Assembly: GCA_023853785.1 (NCBI GenBank)
Contig: JAJIRX010000223.1
Coordinates: forward strand, 1 to 64,000
Length of the DNA stretch: 64,000 bases
Reading direction: 5' to 3'
Origin: Psilocybe azurescens
Taxonomy: Eukaryota > Basidiomycota > Agaricomycetes > Agaricales > Agrocybaceae
Both the position numbers and the translations under genes were made by a program. Shown piece after piece: positions 1 through 12,815 of the stretch. Position 1 is the stretch's first letter. Each line of letters opens with the position of its first letter. Under the pieces are notes generated by a model, which saw nothing but the letters and a program-made list of their open reading frames with translations, had not been told where the DNA came from and ran no database searches.

Positions 1-149
1 GAGGCACTCACACTACGCCCTTCTCTGCATGTCGACCGAGCCGACTCGCTCTTTGGCTTAGCACTTGCCCTTCGAAGTCTCCATAAACACCGGCTATCGG
101 CACCTCAAAGCGACTTTGGGAGACGGTCCAACGTGATGAACTTGATGAA

Positions 150-365
150 ATGATTTATTTGCTCAAAGGATTTCTTGACCTGCGACCTTCACCCCATTCC
201 GCGCGGGCCAAGTCTGCCAGTTCTTTGTTCGATGCACTTCTTACCCGGTTTGGAAGCGCAGGTCATCCAGAGGACCTGATTGATGTGCTCGTTTATCGCA
301 AAGAATTGCTCAATCTCAAATCTCCCAAATCTCCACTCAACACAACGGCTTCAAAACCTGCTTAG
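150..365 (+). pseudogene. TPR-like gene fragment (copy A edge)
   Basis: This 71-codon open frame carries residues resembling one helical repeat of the fungal TPR proteins that often precede CHAT domains (LFDALLTRFGSAGHPEDL, then a leucine-rich segment). The same stretch recurs at about 17,219-17,390 beside copy B of the segmental duplication, where the frame is shorter and altered. It has no recognisable start context or further repeats, so it is at best a remnant carried at the edge of the duplicated block. The family link is a weak inference from one repeat. Confidence 0.25.
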
Positions 366-1041
366 TGCGGAGCATGTCATGACTTTTCCCTTGAATATTC
401 CATTGACATTCCTCCGACCCTCGCAGAGTAGATATCTATGTTCATGTATTGTGATTTTCGTTGTATGGCCAGTCTTTTTGATGCACTTTTGGACTTTGGA
501 TGATGATTCAAGGTACTTCCTACAAAGATCCAGCAGCAATATATGCATACGTACATTGTGTACTTATGTAGTAGACACTAGCTTAGACCCATACATGTGT
601 AGCTTCATATTTATACATGAGATATGAGCCCTTAGCGTTCAACCTTCAATTCGTCCAAACTCGTAGATCGCAGTTTATCATTATGCTATTGTCAGCGTCC
701 AGTCTCTAGCGACCCAACCTCTGCATTGCAAGTGACTGTGTGAAATCTTCCGCAAGAATAAGGACAATATGTTGGCAGAATATTTTCTAATCGAACTTGA
801 AGAAAACGCTATAGGCGCACCAGTCCAAAAAAAAAGTTTAGATTACATAGAGAATTACACGCATATGTATACACAGTACACAAAAAACGAAACGAAGAAC
901 CAGAAACACGGAGATCCGACTGCCGTCAATCGCAGATAAGCTCGTCGGGATCGTATACGACTTCAGCAGGACTCCCAACAAACGCTCAGCTAGCAATTCA
1001 AATGGCCGGTTGGCTTGCAAAACTTACCTTTGTTCAATGCC

Positions 1042-3439
1042 CTAAATGACAGTGATAGTGTCAGAGAAAGTTGAAGCGGAGTCATAGATACGCACATTAC
1101 TATCCTTCCAGGAAATCTGGGCCTTCAATTCCGTCAGCCCAAATGATAATATTATATCATACAACACTTGGTAGTACACCGGCCCAGAGTTGCACCGGAA
1201 GTGAGGGCGCATAGGAAGCTTCAACATATCGGCCGTCACGAGGCAAAGAGTAGAGTACATATCTAGAGTCTATGTTCAGCTGTGATGATGATAAGGAGTC
1301 GTAAAGTCTCACCTGGATCTTCATCTACCTAGCGGGGTTTACTTTTAGTTCCACGATAACATCGTATTTTTGAAGTCACGGATTGAAGCTTTGACGCATC
1401 CTCTGACTGACGACAATAGGAATCTCTGTAATCCTCGACCTCAGAAACCTTGGTATTCTTAAATTGCGATGATCGTCGTTCATTGTCAAAAATGTGCTCT
1501 TCGATTACATGGCAATTACATACCTTTAGAAGAATGACATCTAATGCTCCAGAAATCAGAGTACGGCCATCCAGCTGAATAAATTTTTGGGCCGAGCGTG
1601 CGATATGTTCGGGATCCTTAGGATTGAATAAAGGACACAAATTGGTACCATAGGCATATTTTCACACTCTTTCGCCTACAAAATGGTCCAGATAGAAGGA
1701 AACAGCGCCATCTGCCGCAGCCTTGTTCCTTTCATGACAGTTAGCACACAAACACCATAATCGATATACGACAGATACGCACACATGGCGGTCAGGGCGG
1801 CATATATCCAGGGTATCATCAGAGAGCCTGGCCTTCAGGTTCACGAATAGCCAGTCGCTGGCCGCAAAGCCGCCGACAAGAAAGACAGACTGAACCACAA
1901 TAATGTTTTGTCGTTCAATGTATCCATCTCAGCGATGAGTGGTGGAATATAACTCACCGCAATTTGAGTCTTTGAATCCGCACGCTGTTTCTCGATCGAT
2001 TCCACTATACATTGGATGGATGGTTCAAAGAAGGAAGCTACATCGGAGCTAGATCAGATAACTGTCGCTCAGCGAAAAGATGAGCTCATAAACTTATGGC
2101 ACTCACTCAGGTAATTTGAGTTGTCCACATCGAATATTCAGTAAAGGGTCTCTGTCCCCACGCCTTCCAAATTTGATGTACTGCGCGTCGTCGTCGTTGT
2201 GGAATCTGAGCTTGATTCTCTTGTTAAAAGATTCAGTCATGTTTGGGATATCATCTATAAAGCGAGAGTTCTCCAAAAGGTCTGTGATATTGAAAAAATA
2301 TGGGTAAATACATGATAGTAAGGAATGTTTAAGCCACTGACCCTCGAGGTAATTCCTCGCATTGCTGGTCACGAAGACCGACCCTTGAAAATGGCCTGTA
2401 GTAAAAGAAACAGCTCGTAAGAAAGTTGGATTGTGAACATCGTTCCAGAAGTCATACACTCTGGAGCAACCACTTCTTCGAACGATTGTGTATCTTGGTT
2501 TGTTTATGCGCTGTGATATCGACGGCGCCTCCACCTGCATCAACAATGAAGATGCCCTTTCCTTGTTATGAATAACCTAGGTGGCGGGTCCATTGTGCGA
2601 TGACGGACGAAGCTCACCTCCATAGCGTGGGTCGCCAATCTCTCCTGAATACAGAAGTGTAAGCTGGCCTCGCCCTCTGTAACAAATGAGAGACGCTGCT
2701 GCCCAGCCGGACTATTCGGAATCAAGCCCGCCCTTACTGCAGCACACCGCATCTGGCTCTGCTGAGTTCCTTCCCAGCTGTTCGGATGTGTGAGCACAAA
2801 GTCGGTGCGGGTTTCGAGATTCTGCCACATGTCGGCGCCGTTGGGGTAGCGCAGAAAGTCGGCGAAGACGTCTATGACCGTCTTCCCTTTGGGAAGAGGT
2901 GGGATGGCGTGGCTAGCAATCAACGCAGCGCTGGAGCTTTGGGGACATAAGTGAAGTTTGAACCTGAAAGACCAAAAGCACAGGGGTAAAAAAATGTGCA
3001 CAATCTTTTGGAAGAATAAAGAGAACTTGCCATTCTGCCTTTGTCCATTCTTCGTCTTCAGCATCAGCTTCGATGCCTTCTCGCTTCGCTTCTGCACCTA
3101 CAGCGCGCAGTCCTCCGTGTTTATCGTAGTGGATAATTGTGGGTATCTTGGAGTTACCACCAACATGGTCCTCAGCGGGGAACCTGCGTTTCAATGCATC
3201 GTGAATGGACCTGACGTGAAAGGGCAAGTTGGAACAAAATATACACACCTTGTTACCGATCGAATCTCAGCGACTTCTCCCAGATTAAGAATACTGCCAA
3301 GCAGAACCCAGTGTTCAGATGAAAGATTAAGGAGTAGATATCGCACTAACCTGGATGAGATGCCGCTGAAAGTAGTCTTAACGTCAAAGGCGAGGACAAG
3401 CTTGCGTTGGGTGCCGCTGTAAGGCTGCCTGGTTGATAT
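1042..3439 (-). pseudogene. Hsp70-like ATPase (HSPA12 type), copy A, degraded
   Basis: This is a multi-exon relic of an actin-fold ATPase of the HSPA12-like Hsp70 group, common in agaricomycetes. The coding track reads from about 3,439 down to a stop at 1,042. Recognisable parts are the N-terminal phosphate-binding region (LVLAFDVKTTFSGIS), the middle segment ending FVLTHPNSWEGTQQSQ, and the C-terminal adenosine motif VFLVGGFAASDWLF. Copies B and C begin ATG-CCC, but here the start codon is ATA. The invariant glycine of the GTTFSG loop has become lysine. Both changes argue that this copy is not functional. A GC-AG intron (donor GCAAGT) follows the TKAEW segment, as in the other copies. The family normally lacks the Hsp70 peptide-binding domain. 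Confidence 0.8.
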
Positions 3440-4124
3440 AACTCGACAAAGAGATGAGTCCAGTAAAATAACAGGTATTTGTGTATCTGTGCGATTTATA
3501 TGCCCGCGGTGAGACATAACTGGCCATCCAGAAACTTTGGATCTGCGGTTTCCATGAATTTCCAAGCACGATCGGCTACGATGATATCATTGTACATACC
3601 TGCAACATGTTCGCGTTAGCAACTTTGTTCCAAAGACCAGTGCATACAGCTTTCATTCTCTCCTTCAGAATCCCCGTCTTCGTTTCCAAGTCCCAGTATC
3701 GTATTTTTGCATGACGCATGTGTAGTACCGTGACACTCAAATTGAAAGGAGGATGCAGGAAACAACGGAGTCTACGGAGAAGATGCAACAACGCGCGACG
3801 CGGGACTGAACTGTGACGTAGCGTGATTTCCCACACAATGCACTCAATATCGAAGTCGTAACTGCTAACTCGTCTGTTTCTGGACGGGGCTCTTGGACCG
3901 GCGTCAGAGGTATTAGCAGTCAAAGAGTTGGTTAGTGAACTTCCCTGAATCCTGAGCGCTTAGCCGGAAAATACATCTGAATCCGAAATTTTTCAAAACA
4001 ATCATCCCAGTTTTTGTGATCAGGTACAACAAATATTGAGACACCAAAATAACCTACACAACTCGAACAAAATCCCGAAACATGGATCAAAGGCGAGACT
4101 GCCACGAACAGCATTGACGGTTCG
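3440..4124. other. Spacer between divergent copy-A genes
   Basis: This stretch lies between the 5' ends of the Hsp70-like relic and the inverted coiled-coil gene. The part near 3,840-3,900 matches sequence found upstream of coiled-coil copies B and C (about 23,290-23,370 and 54,510-54,580), so an inversion breakpoint of copy A lies within or close to this spacer. I see no supported gene; the short minus-strand frames here are not conserved as protein. Confidence 0.5.
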
Positions 4125-5692
4125 ATGATCTTGTCGATAGCGAATAAAGTTACCTCGATTTTGCAGTCTAGCAGCCAGGAACCCAGCGACGTACAACCGA
4201 CAGGACAGCCAGGACAGAACGTTTGGGTTCAACACGACAAATCCCCAGATCTCGAGCCGAACGCTAACATAACACACACCCATCTCGAAGGTGGCCAGGC
4301 AACCGATAATAGCATACCGGTGGCTATAGAAGTAAACGATGCAAATTTGAGGTGGAAAGACGAAGTAGAGAAGTCCCGTGAATTAGCTCGGTAAGTCGAG
4401 CGATTGAAAAGGTTGTTGCACTTGACAAGGGATGAACTGAATTCAATGAAAGAGAAATTGAAACACTCAAACGGGACACTCAAGAATTGTGACAGCTACT
4501 TGCACAGAAATATAAAGGAAGCACGTCGCCGGACAGAGGCCGCGCAACAGCAGACACGGGAATACAGAGAACATATCCACATGAAGGACCAAGAGAACGC
4601 CTTTTTCCAAGAAAACTACGCGCATCTGGATCCAAAGTCAATGAGATGGCGAGGTTATTGCAGGGACCAAATGGTGAGCTCAAGGGGGTCCACACGTTCT
4701 TGATCACATCCGACCAGTACTCTGGCGCCGATATCATCCAAATGGTCGACGCGTTGAATGTCGGCATTTGCCAGCTTGCTACTTTTGTAGTTGAACTGAT
4801 TGAGGATGAGACGATGTCGGTCAGCTATGAAGAGCGTACCCGGAAGCTGAAAACTTGTCAGCACCCTTTGAAAACAGTTTCCGACACAATCGGGACAAAG
4901 TTATGCACACATCTTGCCAACAAATTCACCCGAGTCCGAACAGAAGAAGATCCTCTACCGCTGCAACTAGCAATCCAAAGTTATTTGACGAATTGGTGCA
5001 CACAAAGAATGTCTGTCCTTCCTGTAGAACTACAGAAGTCAGTCTTTGACGACTTATACGAGAGGATAAAATCACCCGGTATGTCGCCAAATATATGCTG
5101 TTGCGTCTTTGATATTCTGACGGCAAAGTAGAGGGTCAAGCAGTGTCGCGAAGATGGAGAGCCATGACAAGTGCCCAGATACAAGATCCCGACAGTAAAG
5201 GGGTCGTCGAGGCCACAGCAAGACCATCCATTTTTTGATATACCTGTGCAGCTGGTCCTCTTCGGGCGCACAGTCGCATAAGTCGATGACGGCTATAGAA
5301 AATAAGTTATTTGTCACCATAAAGCAGAGCGCCCATTTGAAGAAGTCGATCCATCAAGGGATAACGACGCTGAACTGCTGACGTGGAAATTGATTTTCAT
5401 TCACAATCCGAAAGATTCATTTGACGGCGACGCCATGGACAACAGCTACAGCGATGGTGTCAGCGATTCTGTGGAGTGCGACGACGGGAAAAGAAGCCAC
5501 GCACTTTGTACAGTCGGAATGGGCCTGCGGAAGTCCGTGAGAAATAAGGGAGAGCCACTAGATTCTCATATGAATGTGCTCCTGAAACCCAAAGTCGCGT
5601 TGAGCTCGGTTTTGGACGATCCCGTGGGTAGTGACGACAATGCATATCAGACTACTTGAGGTGTTGAGATGGCGGATGTTGGACGAGCTTGA
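4125..5692 (+). pseudogene. Coiled-coil hypothetical protein, copy A
   Basis: This gene encodes a hypothetical protein of a type I associate with agaricomycetes; its function is unknown. It begins MILSIANKVTSIL and has a charged coiled-coil region (SRELAR, then KEARRRTEAAQQQTREYREH). A conserved globular part follows (SGADIIQMV, DETMS, LCTHLANKF), then an acidic tail with RKSV and SVLDDPV motifs. Compared with copies B and C it has a G-to-T nonsense change after ELAR (about 4,392), a frameshift near 4,612, loss of frame after 5,131 and a CGA-to-TGA stop at 5,657. It is therefore a pseudogene unless several base calls are wrong. Relative to the Hsp70 gene it is inverted compared with B and C. 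Confidence 0.7.
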
Positions 5693-5960
5693 GTTCGACG
5701 AGGTGAATGCGGACTTTTTGCATTTTTTTTTCATCTTTCTTCTGTTCCTGTTGAGAGAAACGAATGTCAACCTTGTGAGGATTATGATATGATGCTCTCC
5801 CGAGGAAATTGACATACCCCACTTGCGTTTAAAGCGAGCCAAAACCGAACTTGGTTTGCCCGCTTTCAACTCTGCTTGAGCCTCCATTAATTCAACAGAA
5901 GCAAGCAACATCATAGTGAAGTGGATCTAAGATGGCCTGAGCATTCTTGGACGAGAGTTG

Positions 5961-7065
5961 CTGTGAGCACGACGTGTTAAGTTTTCCTCCCATGTATTCT
6001 GTAGCGATGGTGTTATCTCCTCGCATAACCTAATGTCGAGAGGGTGATGATGTTAAATGGTTTGGAGACCTGAAATCGATGGGACATATGCCAGTCTGCG
6101 TAAATTAGATAAAAACTCACCTTTGTTTTGAGAGAAACAAGGTAACGGGGTATTTTTGCCCACAATCCCACCGACTGTAGAATAAAGATGTAGAACGACA
6201 ATAAAACCATAACAATGCCGACTCGACCTCAAAGAATCGGCCCGATGACGTGAGCATGTTGTGGGCGCGACTGCATCCTGGGGTAGATGTTTTCAGATGA
6301 TGCGAGCAGCGAATCCCTTCGGATCTTGTTGTCAATGTCAGTGAGAACTTGTCGCTTTGTGTAGCTCTCTGGCAGGACAATCGGTCAACATCTGAACATA
6401 AGTCAAGGTGACGGTAAGTCGGATAAGATCAATTGAAAACACTGCCTCACCAATCAATTCAGAATCTTGTGAGCTTGATCAGAACGATAGGCAAAAGTTT
6501 AACTATTCTTAACCAATTCATCTCTCAAAGCAATATTCAGGTCAAAAGTAAATCTGTAGGGGGAGAAAGCAAGAGAGAAGTCTTGAACTCGTGGCGGTTC
6601 TTGCCATCAATTTATTTCCACGGCAGGACTGGGGTTGGCTGCGGGATCAATCTGTAGACCGCCTAACCCATACATACACCACCCATGGCAGAAAGATATT
6701 CGTGGAACATATGCTCAAGTGCTTAAGCGCCGACACAATACCTGCTAAGGCTGCATTACTGCGAGTAAGTGTTTGATTGTTTTAAAGGTTCAGATTCTGA
6801 TGTCCATCAGCGTTTCAACTTTCAAAGACAACCTTCGCCGAAAATGGTGATAATATGACAGGCGATTCTGGAAGTATGCGGTGTACCAGGAACTCAAGGC
6901 TTCAGGGACCAAGGCAGCTGCGAAGAGTAGTAACGATATCGCCGATCCACCTGGTGATAAATGCTATTGAAGGGAATGTCAGATGTTCTCGTAACCTATT
7001 GCGAGGGGGTTAATAAGATATCTCCAGTTCGTTGACGGTTCCACTTTCCTTTGACTTTTGAGCTC
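5961..7065. other. Intergenic region, no gene recognised
   Basis: No frame in this 1.1 kb stretch shows a recognisable protein motif or consistent splice structure. The first 100-150 bp still match sequence flanking copy B (about 21,200-21,300) and the tandem-duplicated stretch of copy C near 59,267. The remainder should contain the promoter of the EF-hand gene that starts at 7,066, but I see no defined element. Confidence 0.4.
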
Positions 7066-10000
7066 ATGACCGATCTGTTACTTGCAGCAGACCATGACCT
7101 CCATCATGACTCTGAAATCCCTCCGATATTCTCCCCAGCGGAGGACTATTCACCAAGGCACGTCTGGGAGGATACTATTTCCCGATCCGTCGCAGAAATC
7201 ACACAAGAACAGCTGTGGAACGGACTGTCATCGCTATACAATTCGAATGAACACATGAAAGATGATGCTGCGGCACTAGATCCTTCTTCAAAGAGAGGCG
7301 AGCTTGGTGGAGACCCGACAAGTGCAGAGATTTTGGATAATCTTCTTGACACCTTCATGAATGGGGCGAACAAAATTCTAGACGAATTGACGATCATTGG
7401 GAATTCCCATCCCATCCTCGCAGGTACGTACCCCTCTCAATTAGAAGTGCAAACAATTGTTCATGAGAACTGTATGTTCAGCTGCCATTTACGCGTTCCA
7501 CGAAGTTATCAAGCTGGACATTGCGAGGAGGGAGAACAACAAGAAGGTCCTTGTGGTGGTATTGGAGATGCAGAACATGTTGGGTCCGATGTTCCAGTGC
7601 GTATCAACCATCATCAGCATGTCGAGAGGAAGTGACAATATTCGTCTCTGGTATAGGTTACGAAATCTCGATCACAAACATATGCCCGACCAAGAGCGGC
7701 AGTTTCATGAGAACAGATTGAAGGAGCTAGTCGAGGTCATCACGCAAGATATCAAAGTGTGTCGAAGTGATATTACTCATTTCATGAACCGCAAATTCGT
7801 CTGTAAGCGCACATTGCATTTACTCAGTTATCAGCCACTGATGTACGATACAGATAAGCTGGTACTGGCCAAAGGCTACGAGAAAAAGTTTGCCACCCAT
7901 ATAGAGACATTCCTGCGCCGTCGTTCCGAACTCCAATCCATCATCTCTGAATATGTCGCAGTTGGCATTAGCTCGGCTGGCATCGCCCTCGCCGAGATCG
8001 GGAAGAAAGTGGATATTGCAGATGACAAGTTGGATAGAATAACGGCTGTCCTATTCCGAAATCTCGATACCCCACGCGAGAAGGACGTCTTCAGGTTCAT
8101 GCAACAGCACGGAGGACCAGAGAAATGTGTCAGCGACCTTGACCTCCTTCCTAAACTCATCTCAAAGGCGGGCCAATCGCCCAAAACCGGAAAGGCCGTC
8201 GTTTCTAATCGGGCTGAACTCGAAGATCTGCGGAAGGAGCTGAGCGAGGCTCTGAACGAAGACTTGGATAAGGTCTTGGGCAAGCACTTTCTTCGGTTTG
8301 AGAAGGTTCTTCAAGTACAGAGTAACAATATTAAGCGCATGGCGTCACATCTAGAGAACCAGGGACTCTTGATGCAAACTCAGTCTTCGAAGTTGGGGCG
8401 GATCCTGGATACAGTGACCACGATCATGGTGCTCGAAGAAGGAAAATACAAACCGAGGGCTGTCAAACTCAAGGATCCTGTATGGGCATTTTTTTATTTG
8501 AAAATCTATACTGACAACGTCTTCAGGAAATACATCGTGTGTGGACTCAAATGGTACTTTTCTTGTTTTATTCAAAACCCGAGCTGATTCAATCAACCAT
8601 TTCCCAGAACCTCAACAGTGTCGTAAAAGCTAAGGTCTTTGTGTTGACCTTCCGCGATCATGTTCGCCTCGACCGCTCGACGGCTGTTACTCCAACACCA
8701 TCAGTAGCTTCACTACATGAAGACGATACGGATTTTCAATCGTTTATGTCTCCGGCTCAGTCTTATCATTCAGAGACCAACCATCCTATTCTGCGTCCTC
8801 CCATGACACTGACGGAGTCAACGAGAGACTTTCATACACTTCAGCTCGCCATGAACTCAATTGAGGCAGATGAATCATCTATGATATTAGATTCACCTCT
8901 GGAATTGAATGGTCTGAATATGGATGTTGGAATAACGACCAGCGCTGCGGACGCAGAGGACGAAGATGCAGCCTCTGGCACTGAGAGCATGGCCAACACA
9001 CCAAAGCCCACACTACACTTGGCTGTGACAGACACAGACCCCAATGCCTTCCAATCTCTCGTGAACCTTCCTGAAGCACGGCCATACCCACAAAGACGCC
9101 GGTCAACTATGACTTCGAAGGTCGCTATGGAGTCGGACGAGTGGGTGCTCGAATACATCGACGCTGCGTATGTCAAGCCGATCGTGGAGGCTATAGATGA
9201 GGACGGATCAGGCTTTATCAGCGCTCAAGAGGCGAATAGGTTCGCTCTTGCTCGCCCGGACGGAATGAGGTGATTCTGTTTTGTTCATCTTTCATGGTTC
9301 AGGAGCTGATTAATCCGAGTAGTCTTTTACATTGGATCGCATATTGGGCTGCTGGTATGTCGGGATTGATACCTAACTATTAGAATGACATATCTGATTT
9401 GGTTACTGAAGGATGGCATATCAACATCACCAAATACCAGAAAGATATCTACACCGTGTTACTTCAAATCAGCGACATCGCTCCACATGTCCTTACCACA
9501 AACCGTGTATATGTAGACGATTATCTCGATGTTCCTGTCCTGACGCGTTTGGACGCCCTCTTGCGCTCGATAAGGCCTGTCCCAGAGAATGCAAAGAAGG
9601 ACCATAACTTAATCGAAGTTGCAAATACAGTGGCGTCTTTGCAGATGGAAAGATTAAAGATGAACCTTAGTGATATGGGCCACGTCATCGAGTCTAGTCT
9701 TGATGCTGTGACTATCGCTGGTGGAAGCTTTAGAGTTGAAACAGTAGGTTTTTCTTGTGCTCATTCTTTTCTCAATAGACGACTAATGATGTATTCTAGT
9801 GGATTCTTCCGTTGATACTTCTTTTGCTTCAACGTCATCGTGATGTTATACGCCTGGCTAGGACAGTTGTTTTGGACCCTCGAGAATTTCAAGCTCACAT
9901 TCAGTCCCTTATATCTGTGTTCTCGGTCTTTGATGAACGAATTGAAAATCTTGAAGGTTTGTTTTCCATCATGTGGTGATTTATGTTAACCTGTTGCCTG

Positions 10001-12815
10001 CTTGTAGCAAAATTCCGCCAGTTGCATAGCGATATCGACGCTCAGTTCCATAACTTTTCTTACGGAATGGTATGGTTTGTTTAATAATTGGACGAAAAAT
10101 GGCTAAAAATGTAAATCAACAGTTCTTTGCTGCTTACAAGAAAACGAGTTCAGTACTTCTGATCATGCCCTTCTGTCAAAAGTGCGCGAATATTGGCGTC
10201 CGGACGATTCTTGGAATCGGCCGGGTACCAAACCTGATGTCTCCATCTTGTCGAAGCCGGTGGGAGAATTGCTTGATTGCAATGACCCAGTTCTCGAACC
10301 TTCGAACCCACCTCCTGAAGACCATGTCCCTCATCCGATGGAAGGTGCCTGGTCCGGCTGGTTCCAACCCAGGGAGGGCATTCCATACTACATACGTCCG
10401 CACCGCTGCGTAATTCATCCGATCGTCGACAACAAGCTTGTTGGGAAAGCAGAAGTGTTCTGTGGCCGTGTTGATATGACTGGTACTGTTGCGCCACTGG
10501 ACCCGGAGCCTGGGTCATCTAGTACGCCAAGTGCCGATCTTAAGATCCACTTTGATTTCATTCCGGAGCAAGGGCGCTATGGACAGCAGTGCTGCTGGGG
10601 GTCTATAACGCGGAAAGGGACATCATCGAAGGCACTTATTCTTGGTCCACACCAATTCGACCTTTAGATGTGATAACAACATCCCCTCCAATTGTCCCTG
10701 ATGACGAATATCTGAACAACTACTCTGTTAATCAGGAAAATTTGGGCTTTGAAACCAATGGCCAAAGTGGAACCGATGCAAACATTGCAGTAGCTGGGGA
10801 GACTTTTCAACCATTGCCAGACCCAGTAGTGACCATCACTTCAACCCCATATGTGCCTGAATTAAGTAGTCCAGCATCTAACGACACTGTTGAAATGGAC
10901 CATAGTGCAGGCAACTCAACAGCCTCTACTACACCTGACCAGCCGCGGGTTCCTATTGGACAGGCCGACGATAGAGACTTGGAGTCGACACCAGAGGACG
11001 TAACCGGAGAGAATGTCGCCTCGGAACAGGCCCAAGAGGAAACTACGCAACCACCCGAAGTTGCACAGACGGTCGATACTGACCTCGATGGGGAGTCTTT
11101 CCGTATCGTCAAAGTGGGCCAACCAGTACACGCGATGAACCAACTGAAATTGTCGATGGGCGAAAGGGCGACGGCCGCTTCATACTTACACGCATGCCTG
11201 TGCATCTCCTACAATTCCGGTATCTGCTTGACGGATCTGGAACTCCTCCATGTTGGCACGTCTGGCCGCCCGCTCGCAAACGATGGGCTTTTTGCCATTG
11301 AAGCTGTGCTCGCGGACACACGAATCCGAATGAACTCGGCCAAAGTTTTCAAGGAATCCCTCATCGTGCGCCGTAAATGGATCTATTTTGGCATTCGCTG
11401 GTACCTGACGAACCCTGCGCTGGATGCCGGGACGCGTGGGTGGCATCCATACGAGCCCTTAACACGCGAGGAGTGGGAGTCGTATGATCAACTGGAGTCA
11501 TATGTCCCTCCAACGAACGCGCGGCTCTATGAGTCAATCGCAAATTATTTTGCCAGGAGGGAGGTGCACATTGTCCAAGTGTATGTACGATAGTCGGGCT
11601 TGCATTTTTCAATTCTGTATGTATTGCTTACCGTTGATTTCTCCCTAGTGGTCGACTTCCATGTGACGTGTGTAATTGGGAAATCACGTTCGATCGACAC
11701 CAATGTGTCTATTGCAAGGACGACGACTTGCTGTTGGACTCCAGAGATATAGATATATGCTACAACTGCATCGACAAGCCTGTTCCATACCGTGAAATTT
11801 TTCACAGCAAATCGCATTCTCTACTCCGCTCTCCATATCGGATCCACAAGTACGAATACAAGAACGTTATAGCGGAGGCTAGATTTGTATCGGAGCGATG
11901 CAAAAGCATGTTCCGTGAACAGGAGGAATGGCGCAATCAGGCGAGCAAAAGCAACGGTCGTAAAAACGGGAAAGGAAAGGGAGCGAGGAACGGCAGACGT
12001 TTGGAAGCCAAGCGAGAGCCATTGCCTGAGTTGCTTCCCAGTCTTTGCGCGTGCTGTGCTAAGGCAGTCTCGTTGCCTTGCTGGGCGTGTGTCGTGTGCT
12101 GTAAGGCCGTTTTGCTTTCAATGCCATATGACGACTGATTTTTCCCTTGTAGCACCGTATATTTTCTTCTGTAACAGCTGCGAGCGCAGTGATGCTCTCG
12201 TTACAAACTGGGCTTCTTTCTATCATTCCAAAAGAACGCATCAGATGCTTCGAATATACGATAGCGTCGAGGTCAAGGGCTTCCGAGGCGGCGAGGGCAA
12301 CGATGTAGGACGTCAACTTGAGGAAATAAACACAACTATCTCGTCGCTCGAGAAAAAGATCAACGAGCAATTAGAGGAAGGCAAGGAGACGAAAGGCGTC
12401 GTCGATGAAATGGCAAAGAAGGTTGGGATCAGTTGGACAGATGAATATTCAGCGTCATTGGGCGACGCTGAGGGAGAGGAAAGTTTGTCACTATCGTACA
12501 AGGCCGACGATGCCGGCGATAATATCAAGGAAGTTGAAGTACCCGTACCTATCGACACAGAAAATACTCCGATCCAGTATGAGCCGCCGCCCAACGCAGT
12601 GGGGTATACCTAGGGCAGAATCCCATCGATATAGGAAGACGACTGGAATTGCTGGAGGCCAAAGTCGAGGCGAAGATAAACTCCTTGGAGGCCAATATGG
12701 ACGAGAACATGAGTATCAAGATCAACGCGTTGGAGAAAAAATGGACACCCTGCTGACTTTGGTTCAAGGTCTCGTCTCATCCTCGCAAGTAGCAGAAAAC
12801 AGTAATGAACCTTGA
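7066..12815 (+). CDS. Large EF-hand protein with Cys-rich C-terminus
   Basis: This is a multi-exon gene with at least 13 exons and 45-65 bp GT-AG introns. Exons I can place include 7066-7423, 7482-7596, 7657-7802, 7854-8479, 8527-8553, 8608-9269, 9323-9354, 9412-9743, 9800-9957 and 10008-10069, then coding to about 12,815. A helical N-terminal half leads to one canonical calcium-binding loop, DEDGSGFISAQE (about 9,199-9,234), with Asp1, Asp3, Ser5, Phe7, Ser9 and Glu12. Conserved-looking helical segments follow (SLLHWIAYWAAG, LPLILLLLQRHRDVIRL), then an acidic linker. The C-terminal part is Cys-rich: CDVC, CVYC, CYNC and CNSC pairs resembling a ZZ-type zinc finger, ending in a coiled coil. 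The frame slips by one base in homopolymers near 10,138, 10,598, 12,601 and 12,740. The function is probably calcium-responsive scaffolding, by inference only. Confidence 0.8.
9199..9234 (+). other. EF-hand calcium-binding loop
   Basis: The twelve-residue loop DEDGSGFISAQE has acidic or oxygen-bearing residues at positions 1, 3, 5, 9 and 12, glycine at 6 and a hydrophobic residue at 8, which fits the EF-hand consensus. I see no second paired loop nearby, so this is a lone EF-hand in the reading I can make. Confidence 0.85.

Larger units (their letters stand above)
217..5960. repeat. Segmental duplication, copy A
   Basis: This block matches 17,218-23,700 (copy B) and, in reverse complement, 54,161-62,475 (copy C). 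It holds an Hsp70-like gene on the minus strand and a coiled-coil gene. The Hsp70 part is in the same orientation as in B. The coiled-coil gene is inverted relative to B and C: here it is on the plus strand and diverges from the Hsp70 gene, while in B and C both genes lie head-to-tail on one strand. Copy A is also the most damaged at coding level. Confidence 0.85.
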
